From positions 40,042,761-40,106,760 of the forward strand of contig CM055819.1 in the NCBI GenBank assembly GCA_029582265.1: a DNA stretch of 64,000 bases, given 5' to 3'. Both the position numbers and the translations under genes were made by a program. Source of the DNA: Zoroaster sp. YZ-2022. Its lineage: Eukaryota; Echinodermata; Asteroidea; Forcipulatida; Zoroasteridae. How positions within the stretch are numbered: position 1 is the stretch's first letter; every line of letters begins with the position of its first letter. The notes under the pieces are model-generated. The model saw nothing but the letters and a program-made list of their open reading frames with translations, was not told the DNA's origin and did no database searches. Below, piece after piece: positions 1-9,600 of the stretch.

Positions 1-779
1 TCGTGACGATACTGCCCCTTTAAAGTCACTAAAATGAAATCCTCTGTCCGCGTGTACATATTAAATGGTGCAAACCAAGGACTTTTTTTGTAACAAAAGG
101 GAACAATTGGTGGGGTACGGGTCCTTATAAGCGGGGCGAAAATAGAAGATCTTGACCCAGCCCTCCCCATCACCCACCCACCCTGCGACTGCGTGGGTAC
201 CGCCCCACAGCCCTTTGAGACCTAAACCTCAATAACTCGGTGCTCGAACCGATGAGGACAATTGTAAAATAATTAAAAATTATATGAATAATATTAAGGG
301 ACGAGACTCCTGAAAACATAAAATATGTACAAACAAATAAAATAGCACGATGTCTTGTTAATTTTGTAGAAACTCTTGTCCACTTTTCTAAATAGGCTTA
401 ATATTCCCGCATACGTATGTCCCTTTAATTTTGTTCACACATTCTTATTGTCAAAGAGGGCGCTATTCAATTTTTAAAGAGAAGGTACGTTCATTTCAAC
501 CGATCTAGTTTAAACAGAATGATAACATAATCAAAATAACCTGCGAAAATTCGTGCTCATTTTTTTCAGAAAACAATGAAAACATGTTACATGGTTTTAT
601 AAACTTAACACAACAATTTAATTCCTGTTTTATCTATAAGATGAAATTATTTCTCAGAATGACTGATACGTGTAACTTTTCACTAAGTAAGTTTTTCGAT
701 GCCATGGTGGAAGGAAACTCCTTCCTCCATGTCGATACTAATTTGGAAATAACCAAAGTTGTACCTTCCCTTTCACCAT
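1..779. other. No recognisable gene
   Basis: AT-rich sequence in which I see no coding similarity, RNA gene or convincing repeat boundary. The opening bases resemble a short stretch near 50,487 (both read roughly GTGACAATATTG then CCCCTTTAA), so part may be old dispersed repeat. An open frame from 584 only becomes retrotransposon-like from about 780. Confidence 0.4.
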
Positions 780-1646
780 CACGTCAGAAATTGTCTAAAG
801 TTTCTCTTCCATTTATTACAATTGGTGACTCGCAGATAACCTCATCACAAGCACGTAATTTGGGTGTTATATTTGACTCGACAATGACTTTAAAACCTCA
901 TATCTCCAACATTGTTCGCATATCATCATTCCATATCAGAAATATTAGCCGAATAAGGAAATACTAATAAAAGTGCTGCTGAACAAATTATACATGCGTT
1001 TGTCACATCACGGCTCGATAACGGGAATGCTCTCCTCTACGGTCTCCCGCAGAATCAAATATCTCGTCTTTAGCACATACAAAACACAACAGCTCGTGTT
1101 GTGACTTTGTCCAGAAAGTCATGCCATAATTATCACGCCAATCTTGAAAGAACTGCACTGGCTTCCTGTTTCACAGAGAATTGTTTTAAACTTATGCTAA
1201 TTGTTCACAAATCTTTTAATAACATTGCTCCAATTTATATTTCTGAACTGCTTAAAGTCTCACTCCATCACGCAATTTGCGCTCAGCAACATGTCACTCC
1301 TAAAGGAACCAACTTCAAAACGGAACTGGGGTGATAGGTCGTTTTCTGTCGCGGCTCTGAGACTCTGGAATCATCTTCCACTAAACTCAAATCTTGTCAT
1401 AGTATAACTAGATTTAAGTCGATGCTTAAAACTCATCTTATGTCACAATTCTTCAAAGACGATGTATATTTGTAATTCCATTGTAGGTACATGTATCTCA
1501 GTACATAATTTTTCCCTATGCTATCATTGTATATTGTTTGTATTCATGTTTTTTCTTTGTTTCCGCGCCTTGAGCGCCCAGCAGGGTGGATATGTGCGCG
1601 CTACAAATCTTTATTATTATATTATTATTATTATCAAACTGAGCCC
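780..1646 (+). mobile_element. CR1/L2-like non-LTR retrotransposon, 3' fragment (C-terminal reverse transcriptase relic)
   Basis: Broken open frames give the region at and after the end of the reverse transcriptase domain in the CR1/L2/Jockey group: SSQARNLGVIFDS, then HISNIV and RNISRIRKY (frame 1, to 967), SRLDNGNALLYGLP (about 1005-1055), FKLMLIVHKS and NNIAPIYISELL (about 1185-1250), and RSFSVAALRLWNHLP (about 1337-1381). The reading frame shifts several times and has stops, so it is dead. The 3' end is a short A/T-rich trailer followed by an (ATT)n tail at about 1608-1634, typical of the group. The 5' part is missing, as expected from 5' truncation on insertion. No target-site duplication was found. 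A second 3' end of similar type lies at 49,130-49,288. Confidence 0.8.
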
Positions 1647-1659
1647 CATACAATGCTGA

Positions 1660-1795
1660 CTGGCCTGCTCCAATGATCACAACTGCCGCTCCTTCAACCT
1701 GTCAGGGAAGATGTGTCAACTCAACAATGTCACCATTTGCCAGGACAGGTTGATGCATACAACAAGTACCATGGAGGAAGTGCAAGTAATTGATG
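1660..1795 (+). CDS. Possible PAN/apple-like exon fragment
   Basis: A 45-codon open stretch ends in a good donor (GATG then GTAAG at 1796). It reads like part of a PAN/apple domain: CSNDHNCRSFNLSGKMCQLN, then NVTICQDRLM, with the C..C-SFN-GK-CQLN spacing seen in that fold. A stop lies just upstream at 1657-1659 and no clear acceptor is visible, so this may be a decayed exon copy rather than a live gene. It is 400 bases before the DDX47 start on the same strand and is unlikely to belong to that gene. Confidence 0.3.
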
Positions 1796-2024
1796 GTAAG
1801 AAATTCCACCTCCATGCTTTAATATAAATAGGCAATATATTATTATTTTGTGATTTAATTAGAAAATTAAAAGTTTCAGATGTGGCTGCGCTGGAAAACT
1901 ATTTTGCTTGGCCTACATGGATTTACTGATTGGTTGGGCCTTATCCGCTGTATCTGAACAGAAACGATCTGACAAGTCTATGTATTAAAAACCATTAATT
2001 TTTGCCTGGTTTTCAACTCTTTTC

Positions 2025-2128
2025 TAGTCTTTACTCAAGGTGCACGTGGCAACCCACATACTAATACACCATCCACGAAAAAAGATCAGTTCTAATGGGG
2101 TTGCCGTGCGCGCCTTGACTAAAGGCTA
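2025..2128. repeat. Short inverted repeat (about 30-bp arms)
   Basis: The arm at 2025-2054 (TAGTCTTTACTCAAGG then TGCACGTGGCAACC) is matched in inverse orientation at 2099-2128 with a few mismatches, around a 44-base loop. It lies 77 bases before the DDX47 start codon, so it is either a small MITE or a hairpin in the promoter/5' UTR. Confidence 0.6.
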
Positions 2129-2204
2129 AATGTGTGCGCAGTTATAATCATTGCTGTATTATCGATCGTATGCGTAGCGCAAGCATATCAGCGACACATC
2201 TAAA

Positions 2205-2291
2205 ATGGCAGCCTCCACGAGTGGAATCAAAGTCAACTTGGTCAAACAAGAAACAGAAACAAGCGCAGACGATACAACTTTTGCGTCTTTG
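2205..2291 (+). CDS. DDX47: DDX47 exon 1 (start codon)
   Basis: A 29-codon exon runs from an ATG to a donor (TCTTTG then GTAAAG). It encodes an Ala/Ser/Thr-rich, acidic N-terminus ending TTFASL, which joins in phase 0 to GVVDVLCEAC in the next exon. The joined TFASLGVVDVLCEAC matches the TF-x-x-LG(V)-x-DVLCEAC start of the DDX47/Rrp3 helicase core. The exon is too short to stand out as an open frame. It was identified by the splice phase and by the conserved phenylalanine upstream of the Q motif. No in-frame ATG lies closer to the core. Confidence 0.75.
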
Positions 2292-3037
2292 GTAAAGATA
2301 CACATGGCTCACTTGTACTTGTGACATTCTAAGACACAAATTTAACATTATTTAAAAACTGTCAGTTGCAAAATTCATCATGATTTTGAAGTTGTTTGAA
2401 TATGCCCAATTTCCGGACATTCATTATTATTAAGAATAAGAACACATGTCCGGCAGTGGAAAGACTTTGTCTTTGTATATTAAAAAAAAAATGACCAGAC
2501 ATTCAGTGATTATTGCTCAGGGCAGGGAGTTACTAAGATCACACGGCCGGCAATAATCCAATGCCCATTCCCTGATTTTTATAAACATTTTTAGACACTT
2601 AACTTGGCGTTTTATATAGTTTTTGACTTACACTACAGGCCTGTTGGGTCTTTTGGGATGGGGAAGGGGTACATTTTTAAAGTCTATTTATTTTTAGTTT
2701 GGTGTATAGGCATGAGCGTTATGTATGTCGCTTGTCGTGGTTACTTTGGTTTGGCAGTTATAACATAGGCCTACATGTTTTTTGTTTGTTTTGTTTTGGG
2801 TTTTTTTGTGGCAAGTTTTGATATTTATTATTGACAGGTTGCCTGGAATAAGGTTTATCATAAATAGTGCTGTAGCAACTACCGCAAAGCATACTGGGAT
2901 ACAATTTGGGGCATCTATTTGGCACGGCTTGTGTGAAGTCAATAATATTGAGTTTGTTTGCAGGGCACGCGGTGGCGCTGTTGTGACCCACAGATATCCC
3001 ATTCTATGAGACCATGCAACAGGGTCACACAACAACA

Positions 3038-3092
3038 ACCACCACCACCACCACCACCACCACCACCACCACCACCACCACCACCACCACCA
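3038..3092. repeat. (ACC)n microsatellite
   Basis: About 18 uninterrupted CAC/ACC triplets in DDX47 intron 1, preceded by ACAACAACA. In one antisense frame it translates as a run of tryptophans, which is not a protein. Confidence 0.95.
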
Positions 3093-3146
3093 AGATTCCT
3101 TGCAGTTGCTATTTGTGATAAACCTTATGGTTGAATGTACCGTACT

Positions 3147-3967
3147 AGGCAGTTTCATGAAAATTTGAAGTTGCTTCAATTCTTTTAAATGTCATATCAC
3201 TGGATAGAGCAACAAAGTAGAAAGAAAATGAGGGGTCAATGGTCATGATAGGTTAACCCTGTGAAAAGTTACGATTTTTTGTTGATTTAAATATTTGGTC
3301 ATTTTGGAGGCCAGTTTCATTTGAAAAGTTGTGACCGCATTTGCCTGCAACGTATCCTTGTAGTACCATGGAGCTATTTTATACCTCCATGGTAGTACTA
3401 ACAAAGTGTCTATATAGCATGTACCCCTTTTATAACAAAAAAATCTCATTGAATACCAAAATCCACCCGTGCGTGACACCCCGATTAAGCGGCGGCGTGA
3501 CACCCGATTCACCGAGTCAAATCGCCGATAGAGGTGATTTTTTTTAAATTTGCTGTCGGATCATTTTCCGCGAGTTGCACTGTTTTTCCACCAACGTTAC
3601 AGTTGGCACCACGATACGGTGTATCCTTTTTTCGTGGTTTCAAGTTTCGTGAAGACCATCCAATACCTCTAAATTGATGATGAATTTCCGTCATGCAATA
3701 ATGATGAAAACGGGTCGTAAACACGGCGATATTTCTAACGTCCGAGTTCGGATATTTTGCATTGAAACGAAGCAAAATTTATGAATGAATCTAAGATGGC
3801 GTCTACAGATTAACGATTAATCCGCACAGCGACAACGCGAGCTACGGACAGCTAGCCAGGGGGAACGTTTTCGCGAGAACCCGGATGTGAGTGAGTCGGT
3901 CACAATCGCGATGTCTAAAGTTAGCTTTTGAAGTGCCCCGCCAGCGGCGGCTTGCGTGAATCTGCCT
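3147..3967. mobile_element. MITE with AGGCAG termini, longer copy
   Basis: Bounded by AGGCAGTTTCATG and by its imperfect inverse CGTGAATCTGCCT. The first 170 bases repeat at 3983-4150. It contains a perfect-looking hairpin around GTACCATGGAG/CTCCATGGTAC (about 3362-3397). The flanks ACCGTACT (left) and ACCGTACC (right) could be an 8-bp target duplication with one mismatch. No coding capacity is visible. It lies in DDX47 intron 1, directly next to a second copy. Confidence 0.65.
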
Positions 3968-3982
3968 AACCGTACCTTTGAT

Positions 3983-4443
3983 AGGCAGTTTCATGAAAAT
4001 TTGAAGTTGCTTCAATGCTTTTAAATGTCATATCACTGGATAGAACAAAAAATTTGAAAGAAAATGAGGGGTCAATGGTCATGATAGGTTAACCCTATGC
4101 AAAGTTACGAATTTTTGTTGATTTAAATATTTGGTAATTTTTAAGATCCAGTTTCATTTGAAAAGTTGTGACCGAATTTGCCTGCAATGTATCCTTGTAG
4201 TACTAACAAAGTCTATTTTGCGCAAGTTGCACTGTTTTTGTGCCAACGTTACAATTGGCATGGACTGATCAATTAAGATAACCACGATGTGTAGTATCCA
4301 TTTATCGACACTAGAAGTGACTACATCCGTAGACTACCCTTTATATTAGAATTTTACCATGAAAGTTCGGCGGGTCACAACTTCGACAGAAAAAAAGGAT
4401 ATGAAAAATAGCGCCACCATCGGCGGTTTGCGTGAATCTGCCT
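3983..4443. mobile_element. MITE with AGGCAG termini, shorter copy
   Basis: Same termini as the element just upstream. The body is nearly shared with an inverted copy at 42,450-42,902. The flanks TACCTTTGAT and TACCTTTAAT look like a 9-10 bp target duplication, a size seen with Mutator-type transposition, though this rests on one imperfect match. Confidence 0.65.
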
Positions 4444-4552
4444 ACCTTTAATTATCACAACTTTCTTGGTCACCAGTCTTTTGAACCTAGCAATGAATTT
4501 TCAAAGAACATTGATCCCCAACTCCATCTTTTCAGTTAAAACCTCATTTTAA

Positions 4553-4798
4553 GGAAAGAATGTCAAACCCAACCGCCACTTATGCACAATGACAATGTCT
4601 AAGCATGTGTTTTTAGCAGATAACAACATCTCACTGGATGTGCATACATTCATTGCTCAAAATCTTACAAAATATAATTTCTAATCCTCACTTTACTACA
4701 CTTTCCAGTCCTGCGTCCTCGGTCATCCTTTAAAGGCAAATCTGTTAAATTGGTCATATTTGGATAGAAAAGTGGCGGTTGTATTCTACATTCTTTCC
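4553..4798. mobile_element. MITE (GGAAAGAATGTC ends, 8-bp duplication), 246-bp copy
   Basis: Termini GGAAAGAATGTC and GACATTCTTTCC-like (one change), each followed inward by CCGCCACTT / AAGTGGCGG. The flanking CATTTTAA is duplicated exactly (4545-4552 and 4799-4806). The 8-bp duplication suggests mobilisation by a hAT-type transposase. It shares only its ends with the longer family members in this window. Confidence 0.85.
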
Positions 4799-5073
4799 CA
4801 TTTTAAACCTATTCCAGTAATTCAGGCCTGCAATTACACAGAGGACACTGTCTCCATTGCCCTGGTCTTGGCCTTGGTAACCCTTAAAACTGTTTTAGAC
4901 ATATACATTCTAATTTTCTAATGGAAGTGCCCTTTACTCGGAGTGTCTTGCCCCTACCAGAATTCACTTCCAGGCCTGGGAATTAGTTGTTGACAATTTA
5001 AATGACTATTTAAATTTCATCTCTGATTGCACATAGTGTCCCATGTTGACAGCCATGTCTTGTTACTCACCAG

Positions 5074-5167
5074 GGTGTCGTGGATGTATTATGCGAAGCT
5101 TGCGAGCGTCTTAAATGGAAGATTCCGACGAAGATACAGCGAGAGGCTCTCCCACTGAGCTTTCAAG
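5074..5167 (+). CDS. DDX47: DDX47 exon 2 (Q motif)
   Basis: The exon has an acceptor CACCAG at 5068-5073 and a donor CAAG/GTTTG. It encodes residues 30-60: GVVDVLCEACERLKW then KIPTKIQREALPLSFQ. This is the helicase Q motif, which reads adenine in ATP, with the diagnostic IPTKIQ at residues 46-51. It enters in phase 0 and ends one base into a glycine codon that is completed by exon 3. Intron 1 is 2.8 kb and carries the three MITEs and the ACC repeat; intron 2 is about 0.8 kb. Confidence 0.93.
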
Positions 5168-5971
5168 GTTTGTTTCATTGACCCTAACCCCCGGAGCTAT
5201 TTTGGCTAAGAACCTTCCTGAGTCCGCCAAAATCCACCACCATTCAGTATAGCTAGGATGATCCTATCGTTATGTTTTCACATAAGCGCTAGGATAATGA
5301 GTGTACAAAAAAACGTAGAACTACCGTAGATTGCATGTTTTACGAAGAAATAAACACATTGCATTGTAATACCTTAAATCTATGAATCTACTATGAATCT
5401 ATACTGTATTGTTATTATGTGTATGCCTTTGATCATTCAAAATATTGTAACTTACACTGTGCTTTTGACCAATTCTTGCCTTGTTTTGATCTTCTCTGCG
5501 GTTCGATTCTGTCCGCATGATATGTCACATGTCATACACCTACTGTTCCATCCGTTTTAACGGTCATAGGTGATTTACTGGAGCCGAGCAGAGCCGTATT
5601 TTGGACTGGCTCTGGAGCGGTGCGGTTCCATTGGAACCGTTGTCATTTGTCTTTCCACATATGGTCCTTTGCATTGTCATGTACAATTATCAGAGATTCC
5701 TTTAACAATTTCATTGAAAAGAAGCTGGGCATAATGCAATAGCGGGTGGCCACGTCTTCCGAGCATGTCACCGTACACGGGTGGCTCAACCGAGCATGCA
5801 TACCAATATTCCGGAGTTTCCTTTGGCGTGTTTAGACGCTCTCCGATCCACGGTGCAAAAAATAATTGCGTGTATACACGGCCTCCGATGGCCAGATAGC
5901 TTTTCCATTTTACAACATTTGTAGATGATGATGATGATTTAAAAAAACAAATCTGGATTATCAATTTGCAG

Positions 5972-6129
5972 GACGAGATATAATCGGCTTAGCAGAGACG
6001 GGTTCAGGTAAAACTGGAGCTTTTGCACTTCCTATTCTGCAAGCGTTACTGGACAGACCCCAGAGACTGTTTGCTCTCATACTCACACCCACCAGGGAAT
6101 TAGCCTACCAGATAGCTGAACAGTTTGAA
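5972..6129 (+). CDS. DDX47: DDX47 exon 3 (motifs I and Ia), cut by the gap
   Basis: DDX47 (yeast Rrp3) is a nucleolar DEAD-box ATP-dependent RNA helicase required for 18S rRNA processing. After the acceptor TTTGCAG the frame reads [18 protein letters not shown], with the Walker A/motif I AETGSGKT at residues 68-75. It continues to [16 protein letters not shown] with motif Ia PTRELA at residues 100-105. The combination with DVLCEAC and IPTKIQ identifies DDX47 rather than another DEAD-box protein. Coding runs into the N gap at 6130. The remainder, including the DEAD box, SAT and the whole second RecA domain (about 340 residues), is not visible anywhere in the window. Confidence 0.95.
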
Positions 6130-6629
6130 NNNNNNNNNNNNNNNNNNNNNNNNNNNNNNNNNNNNNNNNNNNNNNNNNNNNNNNNNNNNNNNNNNNNNNN
6201 NNNNNNNNNNNNNNNNNNNNNNNNNNNNNNNNNNNNNNNNNNNNNNNNNNNNNNNNNNNNNNNNNNNNNNNNNNNNNNNNNNNNNNNNNNNNNNNNNNNN
6301 NNNNNNNNNNNNNNNNNNNNNNNNNNNNNNNNNNNNNNNNNNNNNNNNNNNNNNNNNNNNNNNNNNNNNNNNNNNNNNNNNNNNNNNNNNNNNNNNNNNN
6401 NNNNNNNNNNNNNNNNNNNNNNNNNNNNNNNNNNNNNNNNNNNNNNNNNNNNNNNNNNNNNNNNNNNNNNNNNNNNNNNNNNNNNNNNNNNNNNNNNNNN
6501 NNNNNNNNNNNNNNNNNNNNNNNNNNNNNNNNNNNNNNNNNNNNNNNNNNNNNNNNNNNNNNNNNNNNNNNNNNNNNNNNNNNNNNNNNNNNNNNNNNNN
6601 NNNNNNNNNNNNNNNNNNNNNNNNNNNNN
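6130..6629. other. Assembly gap, exactly 500 N
   Basis: A round-number gap, which usually means unknown size. It separates DDX47 exon 3 from the satellite array. Confidence 0.98.
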
Positions 6630-9600
6630 TTTCTACAGGGGTATAACTTTAAAAGTTTTGCGTAAAATAAGGGCTGACAAAAATTGTATATCCAATTTTT
6701 AAAGCTTTTTAAGAAGTTCTCCTCTTTAAAAAAGGGAAAGTACATGACTTTTTGAATTGGACAATTTCATACTTTAAACGGCCTCCATGCACACTTAGCC
6801 CTCCGCAAAATACTGTCAAAATACGGCAGGTAAACACCCTACATTGTTGTGATGAAAGCTCAAATACGAATGAAATTATTTCTAGCGACGGGTATAACTT
6901 AAAAAGTTTTTAAGTAAGGCCGACAAATTTATATCCAATTTAAAGCTTAGGTTCTCCTCTTTAAGGAAAGCACATGACTTTTGGAATTGGACAATTTCTT
7001 CATACCTTAAACGGCCTCCATGCACACTTAGCCCTCCGCAAAATACTGTCAAAATACGGAGGGTAGACACCCTACATTGTTGTGATGAAAGCTCAAATAC
7101 GAATGAAATTATTTCTAGCGACGGGTATAACTTTAAAAGATTTAAGTAAGGCCGACAAATTTATATCCAATTTAAAGCTTAGTTTCTCCTATTTAAGGAA
7201 AGCACATGACTTTTGAATTGGACAATTTCTTCATACCTTAAACGGCCTCCATGCACACTTAGCCCTCCGCAAAATACTGTCAAAATACGGCAGGGTAGAC
7301 ACCCTACATTGTTGTGATGAAAGCTCAAATACGAATGAAATTATTTCTAGCGACGGGTATAACTTTAAAAGTTTTTAAGTAAGGCCGACAAATTTATATC
7401 CAATTTAAAGCTTAGGTTCTCCTCTTTAAGGAAAGCACATGACCTTTGGAATTGGACAATTTCTTCATACCTTAAACGGCCTCTATGCACACTTAGCCCT
7501 CCGCAAAATACCGTCAAAATACGGCAGGGTAGGCACCCTACATTGTTGTGATGAAAGCTCAAATACGAATGAAATTATTTCTAGCGACGGGTATAACTTT
7601 AAAAGTTTTTAAGTAAGGCCGACAAATTTATATCCAATTTAAAGCTTAGGTTCTCCTCTTTAAGGAAAGCACATGACTTTTCGAATTGGACAATTTCTTC
7701 ATACCTTAAACGGCCTCCATGCACACTTAGCCCTTCGCAAAATACTGTCAAAATACGGCAGGGTAGACACCCTACATTGTTGTGATGAAAGCTCAAATAC
7801 GAATGAAATTATTTCTAGCGACGGGTATAACTTTAAAAGTTTTTAAGTTTTGACGTCATTTTTTTATCCAATTTAAAGCTTAGGTTCTCCTCTTTAAGGA
7901 AAGCACATGACCTTTGGAATTGGACAATTTCTTCATACCTTAAACGGCCTCCATGCACACTTAGCCCTCCGCAAAATACTGTCAAAATACGGCAGGGTAG
8001 ACACCCTACATTGTTGTGATGAAAGCTCAAATACGAATGAAATTATTTCTAGCGACGGGTATAACTTTAAAAGTTTTTAAGTATGACAAATTTATATACA
8101 ATTTAAAGCTTAGGTTCTCCTTTAAGGAAAGCACATGACTTTGAATTGACAATTTCTTCATACCTTAAACGGCCTCCATGCACACTTAGCCCTCCGCAAA
8201 ATACTGTCAAAATACGGCAGGGTAGACACCCTACATTGTTGTGATGAAAGCTCAAATACGAATGAAATTATTTCTAGCGACGGGTATAACTTTAAAAGTT
8301 TTTAAGTAAGGCCGACAAATTTATATCCAATTTAAAGCTTAGGTTCTCCTCTTTAAGGAAAGCACATGACTTTTGGAATTGGACAATTTCTTCATACCTT
8401 AAACGGCCTCCATGCACACTTAGCCCTCCGCAAAATACTGCCAAATACGGTAGGGTAGACACCCTACATTGTTGTGATGAAAGCTCAAATACGACTGAAA
8501 TTATTTGTAGCGACGGGTATAACTTTAAAGGTTTTTAAGTAAGGCTGACAAATTTATATCCAATTTAAAGCTTAGGTTCTCCTCTTTAAGGAAAGCACAT
8601 GACTTTTGGAATTGGACAATTTCTTCATACCTTAAACGGCCTCCATGCACACTTAGCCCTCCGCAAAATACTGTCAAAATACGGCAGGGTAGACACCCTA
8701 CATTGTTGTGATGAAAGCTCAATACGAATGAAATTATTTCTAGCGACGGGTATAACTTTAAAAGTTTTTAAGTAAGGCCGACAAATTTATATCCAATTTA
8801 AAGCTTAGGTTCTCCTCTTTAAGGAAAGCACATGACTTTTGGAATTGGACAATTTCTTCATACCTTAAACGGCCTCCATGCACACTTAGCCTCCGCAAAA
8901 TACTGTCAAAATACGGCAGGGTAGACACCCTACATTGTTGTGATGAAAGCTCAAATACGAATGAAATTATTTCTAGCGACGGGTATAACTTTAAAAGTTT
9001 TAAGTAAGGCCGACAAATTTATATCCAATTTAAAGCTTAGGTTCTCCTTTAAGGAAAGCACATGACTTTGAATTGGACAATTTCTTCATACCTTAAACGG
9101 CCTCCATGCACACTTAGCCCTCCGCAAAATACTGTCAAAATACGGCAGGGTAGACACCTACATTGTTGTGATGAAAGCTCAAATACGAATGAAATTATTT
9201 CTAGCGACGGGTATAACTTTAAAAGTTTTTAAGTAAGGCCGACAAATTTATATCCAATTTAAAGCTTAGGTTCTCCTCTTTAAGGAAAGCACATGACTTT
9301 GGGAATTGGACAATTTCTTCATACCTTAAACGGCCTCCATGCACACTTAGCCCTCCGCAAAATACTGTCAAAATACGGCAGGGTAGACACCCTACATTGT
9401 TGTGATGAAAGCTCAAATACGAATGAAATTATTTCTAGCGACGGGTATAACTTTAAAAGTTTTTAAGTAAGGCCGACAAATTTATATCCAATTTAAAGCT
9501 TAGGTTCTCCTCTTTAAGGAAAGCACATGACTTTTGGAATTGGACAATTTCTTCATACCTTAAACGGCCTCCATGCACACTTAGCCCTCCGCAAAATACT

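Noticed and set aside
2694..3179. 161-codon minus-strand frame with a run of tryptophans
   Set aside because: The tryptophans come from the (ACC)n microsatellite, and the rest has no protein-like character.
5677..5964. 95-codon minus-strand frame in DDX47 intron 2
   Set aside because: No recognisable motif, and it ends in low-complexity sequence beside the exon 3 acceptor. I could not support it as a gene.
6083..6745. Long frames spanning the first N gap on both strands
   Set aside because: Composed almost entirely of unknown residues. The real coding content on the left is DDX47 exon 3 on the plus strand.
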